Below, piece after piece: positions 17,906-26,004 of a stretch of DNA of 64,000 nt. The stretch spans positions 5,766,001-5,830,000 of the forward strand of contig NZ_CP009282.1 of NCBI RefSeq assembly GCF_000758605.1, in the 5' to 3' direction. The stretch comes from Paenibacillus sp. FSL R5-0912. Lineage in GTDB: Bacteria; Bacillota; Bacilli; Paenibacillales; Paenibacillaceae. The notes under the pieces are model-generated. The model had not been told where the DNA came from. It saw nothing but the letters and a program-made list of their open reading frames with translations, and searched no databases. The first letter of the stretch is position 1; every line of letters begins with the position of its first letter. Both the position numbers and the translations under genes were made by a program.

Positions 17906-18853
17906 CTATTTCTTCAGCTTGGGATCCAGTGCATCACGGAGACCGTCACCAAAAATATTAAAGGAAAGCATCGTTAAGCTGATCAGGATAGCCGGGAACA
18001 GGAAACGCCACGGATAATAAAGCCAGCCAGTCAGTGAATCATTAATCATCGATCCGAGGGAAGCTACAGGAGCCTGTACACCAAGTCCGAGGAAACTCAG
18101 GAACGCTTCAGCAAAGATGGCATTTGGTACAGACAGTGTAATGGTTACGATAATCGGACCAACCGCATTCGGCAAAAGGTGTTTGAACAACAGTCTTTTT
18201 GACCCTGCACCCATCGAACGCGAAGCCAGAACGAACTCACGGTTCTTCAGCTGCATAATCTCTCCGCGGACAATCCAGGACATCGTAATCCAGCCCGTTA
18301 TCGTCAGCGCCAGGATGATCGTCCCAAGGCTTGGTTCAAGCACAACCAGGAGAAGGATAACAACCAGCAGGTAAGGAATGGAGTAGAGAATTTCAGATAC
18401 TTTGTTCATGATATTGTCTACACGTCCACCGAAATAACCCATGATTCCGCCGTAGATAACCCCGATCAAAAGGTCAATGGCAGCGGCAGCCAGGCCGACA
18501 ATCAGTGAGATACGTGCACCGTACCAGGTACGGACAAAGATATCGCGACCCAGATCATCTGTACCAAACCAGTGCTCGGATGAAGGAGGCTTGTTGGTAC
18601 TGAGCAAATCATTGGAGTAGTAATTGTACTTTGAGAACAACGGAGCGATAAGCGCCGCAAGGATAATTAGTCCGAGAATACCCAGTGCTGTCATTGCCAT
18701 TTTGTTCTGGCGCAGACGTTCCCAGGAATCCCGCCAGGCAGACAGACTTTCGCGCTGAATGACTTCAGCTTGCCGTTCATCAATTCCGATTTTACGGAAA
18801 TCTTCCGGTTTCAGGTTCGCATCCTGCGATACCACATTTTTGTCAGAAGCCAA
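17906..18853 (-). CDS. oppC: Oligopeptide ABC transporter permease OppC
   Basis: Membrane subunit of the peptide importer. It has a long cytoplasmic N-terminus, a first membrane segment near residues 50-70, then a five-helix permease core with the EAA-type loop (SRSMGAGSKRLLFKHLLPN near 225) that contacts the ATPases. The start is TTG at 18853 with GGAGGG 6 nt upstream, only 2 bp after the oppB stop. The 315 residues are typical for the family. Confidence 0.92.
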   Translation of the reverse strand: MASDKNVVSQDANLKPEDFRKIGIDERQAEVIQRESLSAWRDSWERLRQNKMAMTALGILGLIILAALIAPLFSKYNYYSNDLLSTNKPPSSEHWFGTDDLGRDIFVRTWYGARISLIVGLAAAAIDLLIGVIYGGIMGYFGGRVDNIMNKVSEILYSIPYLLVVILLLVVLEPSLGTIILALTITGWITMSWIVRGEIMQLKNREFVLASRSMGAGSKRLLFKHLLPNAVGPIIVTITLSVPNAIFAEAFLSFLGLGVQAPVASLGSMINDSLTGWLYYPWRFLFPAILISLTMLSFNIFGDGLRDALDPKLKK

Positions 18854-18855
18854 TT

Positions 18856-19794
18856 TTAGCCCTCCTTTCCACCACTTAGTTTGATACGCGGATCTACAAA
18901 CACATAAGCTATATCCGTGATAAAGCGTGCTAGCATGAGCAATACGCCATAGAAGATCGTAATCCCCATAATAACGGTATAATCACGCACGCCAATCGCT
19001 TCGACGAATTGCTTACCGATACCGCCGACTCCGAAGATCTGCTCGATAACTACAGAACCGGTTACGATGTTAGCCGTCATAGGTCCCATGTAGGTTACAA
19101 CCGGCAGAATTCCGTTCCGCAGTACGTGACGGCTTAGGATTGCTGCCCAGCTTAGGCCTTTGGCCTTAGCCGTCTTGATGTAATCTGCATGCAGCACTTC
19201 CAGCATACTTGAGCGCGTTAGCCTCGCTATAAAGGCTATCGGCTGTGCCGAGAGTGCGGTTACAGGTAAGACATAATACAGGGGACCCTTAAATCCGGAA
19301 ACCGGGAACATGTGGAACTTATAGGCGAACACATATTGAAGCAGCGAGGCGACTACAAAGCTCGGAACTGCAATCCCCAGCACCGCCAGCACCATGGCCG
19401 CGCTGTCAATAAACTTGCGGTGATAGAGTGCCGCCATCATGCCGAGAAAGACTCCGACAATAACCGACACTATAATTGCGATAACCCCCAGCTTTAGAGA
19501 CGCCGAGAACGTTTGTCCGATCAAGTGAGTTACATCCTGATTCAGACGCTTCATAGATACACCCAGATCACCCTGGACAATTTCACCCAAATACTTGAAA
19601 TACTGATGATAGAGCGGCTTGTCCAATCCATATTGCTCGTATAAACGCGCTTTTATTTCCGGCGGAACTTTCTTTTCAGAAGTAAACGGGTCCCCCGGAA
19701 TGGCTTTCATCAGAAAAAAGGTCGCTGAAATTAGCACAAACAGCGAGACAAGCATATAGAAGAACTTATTGGCAACATAACGAACCATCCCCAT
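18856..19794 (-). CDS. oppB: Oligopeptide ABC transporter permease OppB
   Basis: Membrane subunit with six predicted helices; the N-terminal pattern MVRYVANKFFYMLVSLF and the EAA loop TAKAKGLSWAAILSRHVLRN fit the DppB/OppB family. The frame is open to 19812, but AAGGAGG lies inside that extension, so ATG 19794 (312 residues, 5-nt spacing) or ATG 19788 (11-nt spacing) is the likely start. A terminator stands between oppA and this gene. Confidence 0.92.
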   Translation of the reverse strand: MGMVRYVANKFFYMLVSLFVLISATFFLMKAIPGDPFTSEKKVPPEIKARLYEQYGLDKPLYHQYFKYLGEIVQGDLGVSMKRLNQDVTHLIGQTFSASLKLGVIAIIVSVIVGVFLGMMAALYHRKFIDSAAMVLAVLGIAVPSFVVASLLQYVFAYKFHMFPVSGFKGPLYYVLPVTALSAQPIAFIARLTRSSMLEVLHADYIKTAKAKGLSWAAILSRHVLRNGILPVVTYMGPMTANIVTGSVVIEQIFGVGGIGKQFVEAIGVRDYTVIMGITIFYGVLLMLARFITDIAYVFVDPRIKLSGGKEG

Positions 19795-19912
19795 CAACAC
19801 CTCCTTCGACATTTTTTTTGAGACACATAATTAGATTTTATGAAAAAAATGGCCATTTGTCTAATTTCTTATTTTGTAAGTTCGTGAAATCTTTAACAAA
19901 AAGCCTGAAATG

Positions 19913-19953
19913 CAAAAAAAAGGGATATATATGGAATTCCACATATATATCCC
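19913..19953 (-). terminator. Intercistronic terminator between oppA and oppB
   Basis: Read leftwards, a 12-bp perfect stem (GGGATATATATG with CATATATATCCC), 8-nt loop and eight T residues. It lies about 65 bp after the oppA stop and 120 bp before oppB, so partial read-through would give more binding protein than permease. That role is inferred. Confidence 0.85.
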
Positions 19954-20016
19954 GAAGTATATTGCTACCTTCAGACAACCACTATTCAGTTAAGCTAACC
20001 GAAGGTTCTACAATTC

Positions 20017-21741
20017 TTAGTGCTCAAGCAGGTAAGCACGAGTGAAGTCGATTGCACCGCTGAAGTCAAGAGTTACACCTTTGAGGTACTCTTTAGTCAG
20101 GGAGTTGTTTGTGTAGTAGTAGAACGGAATCAGAATCATATCATCTTCAATGATCATTTTTTCAGCTTTAGCAAACATTTCTTGGCGTGCTGCCAGGTCG
20201 GAGCTTGCTTTAGCGTCATTGATCAGCTTGTCGTATTCAGGGTTAGCGTAACCAGTATCATTGTTACCGCCGCCTGTTACCCACATATCCAGGAAGGTCA
20301 TTGGATCATTGTAATCCGCAGTCCAGCCGGCACGTGCGATCTGGTAGTTCAGGTTTTGACGGTTGTCGATAAATACTGCCCATTCCTGGTTAACAGTGTT
20401 TACAGTGATACCCAGGGCTTGTTTCCACATATCAGCTACAGCCAAAGCGATTTTCTTGTGGCCTTCACTTGTGTTGTAAGACAATTCAACCGGTGGCAGT
20501 TCAGTCAGACCTTCTTCAGCTAGACCTTCAGCCAGCAATTTCTTAGCGGCTTCTGTATCTTCTGTGAAGTAGCTGTCTTTAACTGCTGTACGGAATTCAC
20601 CGTCAGCGCCAGCGATACCCGGAGGTACAAAGCCGAATGCTGGAAGTTGTCCACCCAGTGTTACGTTGTCGATCAGCGCTTGACGGTTAACAGTCATCGC
20701 CAGGGCTTTACGGATTTTAACGTTGTCGAAAGGTTTTTCAGTGATGTTGAATTCATAGTAGTAGGTACTTGCGATACCTTTTCTCTGGAATTCGTTAGGA
20801 AGCTCTTTTTGTACAATTGGAATCTGTTCTTGCGGGATTTCACCGTGTGGTGCACCAGCACGGTCAAGCTCACCGTTCTTGTAGCTGAGCAGTTCAGTTG
20901 CGCCGCTGTTTACCAGGGAGAAGTCAATTTTAGCAAGCTTGATGTTAGCAGCATCCCAATATTTATCGTTCTTGCTTACTTGCAGGGATTGGCCGGTAGT
21001 CCACTCAGTCAATGTGAACGCACCGTTAGTGATCATAGTATCTTTGTTTGTTGCCCATTTAGTATTACCCTCAACGGATTTGTGTACAGGGTAATAAGTA
21101 TAGAAGGACAGAAGGCCAAGGAAGTATGGAGTTGGTGCTTTCAGCGTAACTTCAAGAGTTTTCGCATCAACAGCTTTTACGCCCACTTCGTTGAAATCTG
21201 TAACTTTCTTTCCATAATATTCTTCAGCGTTCTTCAGGTAGTACAATTGGTAAGCATAAGGTGCAGTTGGATCTGTGTTAGGATCCAGCACGATTTTCCA
21301 GGCGCGAACGAAGTCAGCAGCTTCTACAGGGTCGCCGTTGCTCCATTGTGCATCACGCAGTTTGAATGTATATACCAGACCGTCAGGGGAAATTTCCCAA
21401 GATTCGGCAATTCCCGGCTCAGCTTGGCCAGTTTCGTCATTCATGCGGGTCAAACCTTCATACATAGTTTTCAGGACGGTATTCGCTTGGCTGTCCTGAG
21501 CTTGAGCAGGGTCAAAAGTAGGTGGTTCTGCAGTCAGGTTGACTCTAAGTGTCTGGTCAGCAGCCAGTTTCTCGTCACCGGTTGTTCCTGTGTTCGTGCT
21601 ACCTTCATTACCGGCTGCATTTGTTGCTGCAGCATTGGTGCCGCTGTTAGCATTGTTATTGTTTCCGCCGCAGCCAGCAAGCACTGTGCCGATAACCAAA
21701 ACTAATGCGAACATGAGCAATAGACTTTTACTCTTCTTCAT
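20017..21741 (-). CDS. oppA: Oligopeptide-binding lipoprotein OppA
   Basis: Membrane-tethered extracellular receptor of the importer, family 5 solute-binding protein. A signal peptide with lipobox VLAGC puts the lipid-carrying cysteine at residue 24, followed by an Asn/Gly/Thr-rich linker. The family motif region TFKLRDAQWSNGDPVEAADF lies near residue 130. The 574 residues suit long-peptide binding. AGGGGGA precedes the ATG. It is the first and separately terminated gene of oppABCDF. Confidence 0.93.
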   Translation of the reverse strand: MKKSKSLLLMFALVLVIGTVLAGCGGNNNNANSGTNAAATNAAGNEGSTNTGTTGDEKLAADQTLRVNLTAEPPTFDPAQAQDSQANTVLKTMYEGLTRMNDETGQAEPGIAESWEISPDGLVYTFKLRDAQWSNGDPVEAADFVRAWKIVLDPNTDPTAPYAYQLYYLKNAEEYYGKKVTDFNEVGVKAVDAKTLEVTLKAPTPYFLGLLSFYTYYPVHKSVEGNTKWATNKDTMITNGAFTLTEWTTGQSLQVSKNDKYWDAANIKLAKIDFSLVNSGATELLSYKNGELDRAGAPHGEIPQEQIPIVQKELPNEFQRKGIASTYYYEFNITEKPFDNVKIRKALAMTVNRQALIDNVTLGGQLPAFGFVPPGIAGADGEFRTAVKDSYFTEDTEAAKKLLAEGLAEEGLTELPPVELSYNTSEGHKKIALAVADMWKQALGITVNTVNQEWAVFIDNRQNLNYQIARAGWTADYNDPMTFLDMWVTGGGNNDTGYANPEYDKLINDAKASSDLAARQEMFAKAEKMIIEDDMILIPFYYYTNNSLTKEYLKGVTLDFSGAIDFTRAYLLEH

Positions 21742-21891
21742 CTAGCAGTTCCCCCTAAATAGAATGTGGTATATGGTTTATGATTATACAACCAGTGGTC
21801 AAAAAAATCTAGAGCAATATTTTCTGAAAACGACTTTTTTTTAATTCTTTAAAATTTTGTGACGTTGACGCTTCACCGGAGCAGTGGAACA

Positions 21892-22278
21892 TTACATCGC
21901 TTGTGATATGTATCGTATGAGGCCTACAATCATAAATATTACGTAACTGGTCCCCATAAAAAAGAACGAAAGCCGCCAAACTGCCCGTAATAACCGTTTT
22001 CCGTCGACCGATCCCTTAAGCCGGTTTTGCGCGCCTCCAATCAGTCCAGCGGATATTAATACAATAAGTAGTATAAGAAAGAACCCGAAATTCGAATGAA
22101 AGATCGTATTAAATAATCCTGAAACTGACAGCAGTAAAAATAAAGTAGTCACGTCCATCGCCAGCAGAAAAGTTTTCCTCTTCTCTTGCTTAAGACCGAT
22201 GCCCGCGAAATATACGATTAAAAAAGGAACAATCGGAATAACGCTTAATACGCCGAACGAATTCCGCAAAAATTCCAA
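21892..22278 (-). CDS. DUF3397 membrane protein
   Basis: A 128-residue protein with four hydrophobic segments, matching the DUF3397 family of Firmicutes, whose function is unknown. The gene begins with TTG at 22278, and GAGAGGTGAGG upstream overlaps the panE stop, so the two are probably cotranslated. In Bacillus a DUF3397 gene also lies near panE and bshC; here the opp operon separates them. Confidence 0.8.
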   Translation of the reverse strand: MEFLRNSFGVLSVIPIVPFLIVYFAGIGLKQEKRKTFLLAMDVTTLFLLLSVSGLFNTIFHSNFGFFLILLIVLISAGLIGGAQNRLKGSVDGKRLLRAVWRLSFFFMGTSYVIFMIVGLIRYISQAM

Positions 22279-22284
22279 ACAGCC

Positions 22285-23265
22285 TCACCTCTCCCTCACA
22301 GTCATGCCCTCTACCAGTCCGCAGATCCAGCGGTGCAGCGGAACCTCCACCCCGTGCTGCAGCCCCATATTCACAATGCTTCCGTTAATCCAGCGGATTT
22401 CCGTTTCCCTTGAAGCAAGCACATCGGCCAGCATGGATGAAATATTGCCCGATGTAGCCCGGCAAACTTCAAGAATGGCCTCCCAGACATGCTTCTCATA
22501 GGTAATCCCGCAGGCATCATAGGTCTGTACAGCCTCTGTGTACAGTTCCTTCATGATCTGTACACGCTCAGGTGAAGCCAACAGCCCGCCGTTTGGGACC
22601 CGCCATATTGCGGTTAGAGGATTAATTACAGCATTGATCAAGAGCTTCCGGTAAATGATGGTATCCACTTCTTTCGACAGAGAGGCGTTGAATCCTGCTG
22701 TTGCAAGGGCCTTAGCAAAACTTATTGTGCCGCCATTACCCCAATCCTGTGCGTTTGATTCATTGTGATGTAGAGATTGATTGCTTTTCCCTATACAGAT
22801 TTCCCCTCTACCTGCATGAATAACCTCTGTTAATGTTTTCCTCTTGGCAGCCTCAGTGGTTACCGCCACCCAGAGGGAGGATTCCGGCAGAAGCTCCTGC
22901 AGCAGCTCTAAGTGTCCACAGCCGTTCTGGAAACATATCATTGTAAGATTCCGTTCTTGAAGCGGCCGCAGAATCTCCGGAAGCTCATGATGCAGCACCG
23001 TTTGTTTGACCGTTATCAGCGTAACCTCTCCCGGATCAGCCAGCTGCCGTTGCGTATACTTACTCACTGGTTCAGCCGAGAAGCGGTCACCCTTAACGAA
23101 TATTGCCTCTCCGCCGTCCTCATAGCTGACTGTTAGACCACTGCTTGCTAATTCTCTGCACTGCTGCTCACTCCGGCACCACAGTCTGACTTCGCTCCCC
23201 GCACTGATGAGCTTGCCGGCAAGCAGGAGGCCGAGCGCCCCCGCCCCTATGATATCAATCTTCAT
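22285..23265 (-). CDS. panE: 2-dehydropantoate 2-reductase
   Basis: NADPH-dependent reduction of ketopantoate to pantoate for coenzyme A synthesis. The N-terminal Rossmann motif IIGAGALGLLLAGKL, the ICFQNGCGHLE segment near residue 110 and the C-terminal KLLINAVINPLTAIW are family features. The 326 residues are normal length. AGGAGG precedes ATG 23265. Homologues of this family can be paralogues with other substrates, so the exact substrate is inferred. Confidence 0.85.
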   Translation of the reverse strand: MKIDIIGAGALGLLLAGKLISAGSEVRLWCRSEQQCRELASSGLTVSYEDGGEAIFVKGDRFSAEPVSKYTQRQLADPGEVTLITVKQTVLHHELPEILRPLQERNLTMICFQNGCGHLELLQELLPESSLWVAVTTEAAKRKTLTEVIHAGRGEICIGKSNQSLHHNESNAQDWGNGGTISFAKALATAGFNASLSKEVDTIIYRKLLINAVINPLTAIWRVPNGGLLASPERVQIMKELYTEAVQTYDACGITYEKHVWEAILEVCRATSGNISSMLADVLASRETEIRWINGSIVNMGLQHGVEVPLHRWICGLVEGMTVRER

Positions 23266-23333
23266 GCATACGCCTCCTCCTGCCGCCGGTAATTTTCCTA
23301 ATTATATCCTGCACCTCCGCTCAAAGCAAAACA

Positions 23334-23382
23334 CAAAAAATCCTGCAATGCCGGTGCCGTGAGGCACTGGGATGCAGGATTT
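23334..23382 (-). terminator. Terminator after rsfA
   Basis: Read leftwards, AAATCCTGCA and TGCAGGATTT frame an inner AGTGCC/GGCACC stem, followed by TTTTTTG. It stands between rsfA and panE. Confidence 0.85.
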
Positions 23383-23396
23383 GCGGGATTCATGTT

Positions 23397-24044
23397 CTAT
23401 TCGATCCGTTCCAGGTTTCCATTCGCGTCCATTTTGAAGCGGGTTTTTTCCTCTTCTTCTTCATTTAGAAATGCGAGTCTGCGGGCCCGGTCCATAATCT
23501 GGATCAGCGCTTTGTAATCATCATTGACTACACGGTAATCGCTCTGGGCTAGATTAACTTCCTTGGATAAGCGTTCATTCTCTGCTCTCAGCTCCGTCAG
23601 TTCATCTTCCTTCTCTCGCAAATCCCGCTCCAGCATCTTCAGCTGCCGCCCAGCCTCCTGGAACGTGCCTTTCCATTGTCTCAGAAACCGGATTACCGCA
23701 TCAATCGATAAGCTGTTCTCGCTTAACCCTTCGCTTCGTCCGTAATCCTCTTCAATGTCTCCGAGAATCAGTCCTGCTACCTGCGCACCTCTGGAAGCCG
23801 GCTGTTTCTTCAAATAACTTCGTTTCTGACGCTGGCCTTTTGCAATCCCGATAGCATCCTCGTAACTTTTGCGTACGCAGCTGTTCCAGCGGAAACCGCA
23901 GGCAGCCGAGGTTCTGCCGATTTTTTCACCCACCTCTTCAAAAGCAGCAAGCTGTGTGCTGCCCTCACGGATATGACGCAGCGTTATTTCTGCCAATATC
24001 AGATCATCTTCCGCACTCCAAGCATCCTGTCTAACGGCTGTCAT
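23397..24044 (-). CDS. rsfA: RsfA-family transcriptional regulator
   Basis: Small Myb/SANT-like regulator; RsfA in B. subtilis adjusts sigma-F genes in the forespore. MTAVRQDAWSAEDDLILAE and the HIREGSTQLAAFEEVG stretch, then CGFRWNSCVRK, are diagnostic; residues 130-190 form a coiled coil. ATG 24044 (215 residues) is preceded by AGGAGGG; the frame is open 27 bp further, past that site. RsfA genes are often duplicated in Paenibacillus-type genomes, so orthology with B. subtilis rsfA is not certain. Confidence 0.85.
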   Translation of the reverse strand: MTAVRQDAWSAEDDLILAEITLRHIREGSTQLAAFEEVGEKIGRTSAACGFRWNSCVRKSYEDAIGIAKGQRQKRSYLKKQPASRGAQVAGLILGDIEEDYGRSEGLSENSLSIDAVIRFLRQWKGTFQEAGRQLKMLERDLREKEDELTELRAENERLSKEVNLAQSDYRVVNDDYKALIQIMDRARRLAFLNEEEEEKTRFKMDANGNLERIE

Positions 24045-24311
24045 AAAGCCTAACCCTCCTAACAACATCATGAAATAACCATCTTCAGAACCGGCAGCTC
24101 CGCCGGGTAGTGAATAGGGATAAAAGCTGCTTACTCCATTTCTATGCCTCTATTAGAGTTCATAGAATCTATTTGATACTAAATTGTATTGCCATTTTGG
24201 CTGAACATCATACTTACAATGCTATAAATTCTTTAATTCCACGAGAAAAGCTTGTGTCAATTATAAAAATCATAAATATTATGATTTCCTGCTTTTTTTT
24301 CAATGAATTCG
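24045..24311. other. AT-rich divergent intergenic region
   Basis: Between the divergent rsfA and DUF2626 genes (345 bp in all). Apart from the DUF2626 promoter at its right end, no gene, repeat or clear rsfA promoter was recognised. A 79-codon frame at 24110-24349 has no ribosome site and runs over the promoter. Confidence 0.5.
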
Positions 24312-24340
24312 TTTACAGTGTTTTGCCGAGCCGTTATAAT
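24312..24340 (+). promoter_or_regulatory. Sigma-A promoter of the DUF2626 gene
   Basis: TTTACA (24312-24317), 17-nt spacer, TATAAT (24335-24340); 49 bp before the start codon. Confidence 0.85.
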
Positions 24341-24389
24341 GAAAGGTAAGCAGCAGTAGCCGGATTCATACTGGAAGGGGGACTCTCTC

Positions 24390-24626
24390 TTGGACCGCAT
24401 GTTTCGCGTATTGGGATTTTTCACACTCGTTATCGGACTTATGGCTTTCGCCGGTGATCTTACAGAAATGGCCCTGCTATTCTTTTTACAAACCGCTTTT
24501 TTTGTGATCCTTGGCTACATGAAATTCACGGAAAAGACCTACATTCTGCTTTTCTGGGGTTATATGATCCTGACCTTCTCGGGCTTCAGCTATTGGACAG
24601 TCTTTCAGATGGGTCTGCCGCTGTAA
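24390..24626 (+). CDS. DUF2626 membrane protein (YqgY-like)
   Basis: A 78-residue protein with three hydrophobic segments; MDRMFRVLGFFTLVIGLMAF and the FLQTAFFVILGYM stretch resemble B. subtilis YqgY. No function is known. The start is TTG at 24390, 8 nt after GGAAGGGGG, which is an unusually strong site for a TTG. It is a single-gene unit with its own promoter and terminator. Confidence 0.85.
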   Translation: MDRMFRVLGFFTLVIGLMAFAGDLTEMALLFFLQTAFFVILGYMKFTEKTYILLFWGYMILTFSGFSYWTVFQMGLPL

Positions 24627-24643
24627 CGAATATACAGTACTGA

Positions 24644-24691
24644 AACGGATAGTGTTCCTTTATCTCAAGGAGCATACTCCGTTTTTTTATT
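24644..24691 (+). terminator. Terminator after the DUF2626 gene
   Basis: ACGGA/TCCGT outer stem with inner TTCCTT/AAGGAG pairing, followed by TTTTTTTATTTT. Confidence 0.8.
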
Positions 24692-24701
24692 TTGAGAATT
24701 G

Positions 24702-24755
24702 GGGTCCCCGCAAAGTACCTGAGTAATCCCCGAAGCTAGGCCCCACTTTGTGGGG
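24702..24755 (+). repeat. Dispersed palindromic repeat, copy 1
   Basis: About 54 bp beginning GGGTCCCCGCAAAGTACCTG and ending ACTTTGTGGGG. The outer CCCCGCAAAGT and ACTTTGTGGGG pair over 11 bp with one G-U. A second copy in the opposite orientation lies at 49575-49629. It is not followed by a T-run. Confidence 0.7.
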
Positions 24756-24800
24756 TAATTTTGTTTGTCCGAATGTAGTTCCCGGATGCCGAAACAGGGT

Positions 24801-24830
24801 ATGATATTTTAACAGGCAGAAACATATTAT
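24801..24830 (+). promoter_or_regulatory. Possible sigma-E promoter of the coiled-coil protein gene
   Basis: ATGATATT (24801-24808), 14-nt spacer, CATATTAT (24823-24830) resemble the mother-cell sigma-E consensus (-35 KMATATT, -10 CATACAAT). It lies 41 bp before the start codon. Resemblance only. Confidence 0.4.
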
Positions 24831-24870
24831 TAGTACATACCTATTACTCAACTCTGTTCAAGGTGGTGAT

Positions 24871-26004
24871 GTGGTGTTATTCCGCAGTTCCTTACGCCGG
24901 TTATTTGCAGCTCTACTCCTTCTCACCTGCACACTTCTGCCGCTGGCTTCACCGGTATATCTGTCCGCCGACCCAGGTTCCGGCCTCAGTGCTTCAGCAC
25001 CTGCCGTTCCGGATAATGAAGAAACCCGCAAGCTGCTCGAACAGACTCTGTCCTCAGGGGAAATTGAACGGGAGATTGTCCGGATTACGGCAGAACAACA
25101 AGCACTTGAAAGTGAAGTCGCCACGCTGACCCGGCAGTCGGCCGCCAAACAAACGGCCATTGCAGATCAGCAGGAACGCGCAGGCGCAGTTGTGCGGGCT
25201 TATTATATGGGGGAACGCGATGGATTGCTTGCAGCCTTACTGTCCGCCAAAAGCATCAGCAGAGTACTCGCTCTTTATGATTATTATGAGATTATTATGG
25301 GGCAGGACCGGGACACGCTGTCGCAGTATGAAACACAATACAAGGATTTGAAAAAAACAATTGCGGCCGTACAGCGCAGCTCTGAAGAGCTTGCCGGGCT
25401 CAAAACAGCACTCCAGGAGCAGCAAAAGCGTGTGCTTGCTTTGAATGAAGAAATTGAGGGCGGTATTCAGGCCAGTACAGATCCTGAGCGCATGGGGGTA
25501 CTGCTGGAGGAATTCAGTAAATATTGGGAGAATATCGGAATACATGAGGTTAAGACTTATTTCAAGGCGTTATCCTCGGCGATGAAGCATCTGCCGCAGT
25601 TCGTCCAGGACCGGGACGGTGTGCTGGTACGTAAGGGGATGACTTATAATCTTGCGCTGAAGGAAAAGGATTTGAACGAATTCCTGGTCACGCAGAATAC
25701 GCTGTTCAAGGATTTCGCTTTTCATTTCAAGGATAACGAGATTACAGCCACGGGCAAGAGCGGCGGGCTGTCACTGACATTGACCGGTCATTACACCATT
25801 CAGGAGGAACCGGTCAACGGATTAATGTTCCATGTGGACCATGTGGTCTTCAATGGACTGGAGCTGCCGGATACCACCCGTCAGGCGCTGGAGGAAGAGT
25901 TCGATCTGGGATTCTATCCGTCAAAAATCGTCTCATTCCTGCATGCCACGGAAGTATTCAGCTCGGACGGCGTGCTCCATGTCAAGCTGTCCCTCTCATT
26001 CTGA
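24871..26004 (+). CDS. Secreted coiled-coil protein of unknown function
   Basis: The 377 residues start with a signal peptide or anchor (about 1-32, ending near LSADPGS), then a coiled coil (about 50-215) resembling the N-terminal PcsB/CwlO-type domain of wall-hydrolase partners. A globular C-terminal domain (about 225-377) contains no peptidase motif I know. The start is GTG 24871 or the next GTG, after AAGGTGG. The gene ends inside the opposite-strand solute-binding protein gene (9-bp overlap). A role at the envelope, perhaps in sporulation, is inferred from the coiled coil and promoter only. Confidence 0.7.
   Translation: MVLFRSSLRRLFAALLLLTCTLLPLASPVYLSADPGSGLSASAPAVPDNEETRKLLEQTLSSGEIEREIVRITAEQQALESEVATLTRQSAAKQTAIADQQERAGAVVRAYYMGERDGLLAALLSAKSISRVLALYDYYEIIMGQDRDTLSQYETQYKDLKKTIAAVQRSSEELAGLKTALQEQQKRVLALNEEIEGGIQASTDPERMGVLLEEFSKYWENIGIHEVKTYFKALSSAMKHLPQFVQDRDGVLVRKGMTYNLALKEKDLNEFLVTQNTLFKDFAFHFKDNEITATGKSGGLSLTLTGHYTIQEEPVNGLMFHVDHVVFNGLELPDTTRQALEEEFDLGFYPSKIVSFLHATEVFSSDGVLHVKLSLSF

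Noticed and set aside
20647..21705. 352-codon plus-strand frame inside oppA
   Set aside because: Antisense of oppA, Val/Phe/Cys-rich composition from reverse-complement codons.
24110..24349. 79-codon plus-strand frame between rsfA and the DUF2626 gene
   Set aside because: No ribosome site; it runs over a clear promoter for the next gene.
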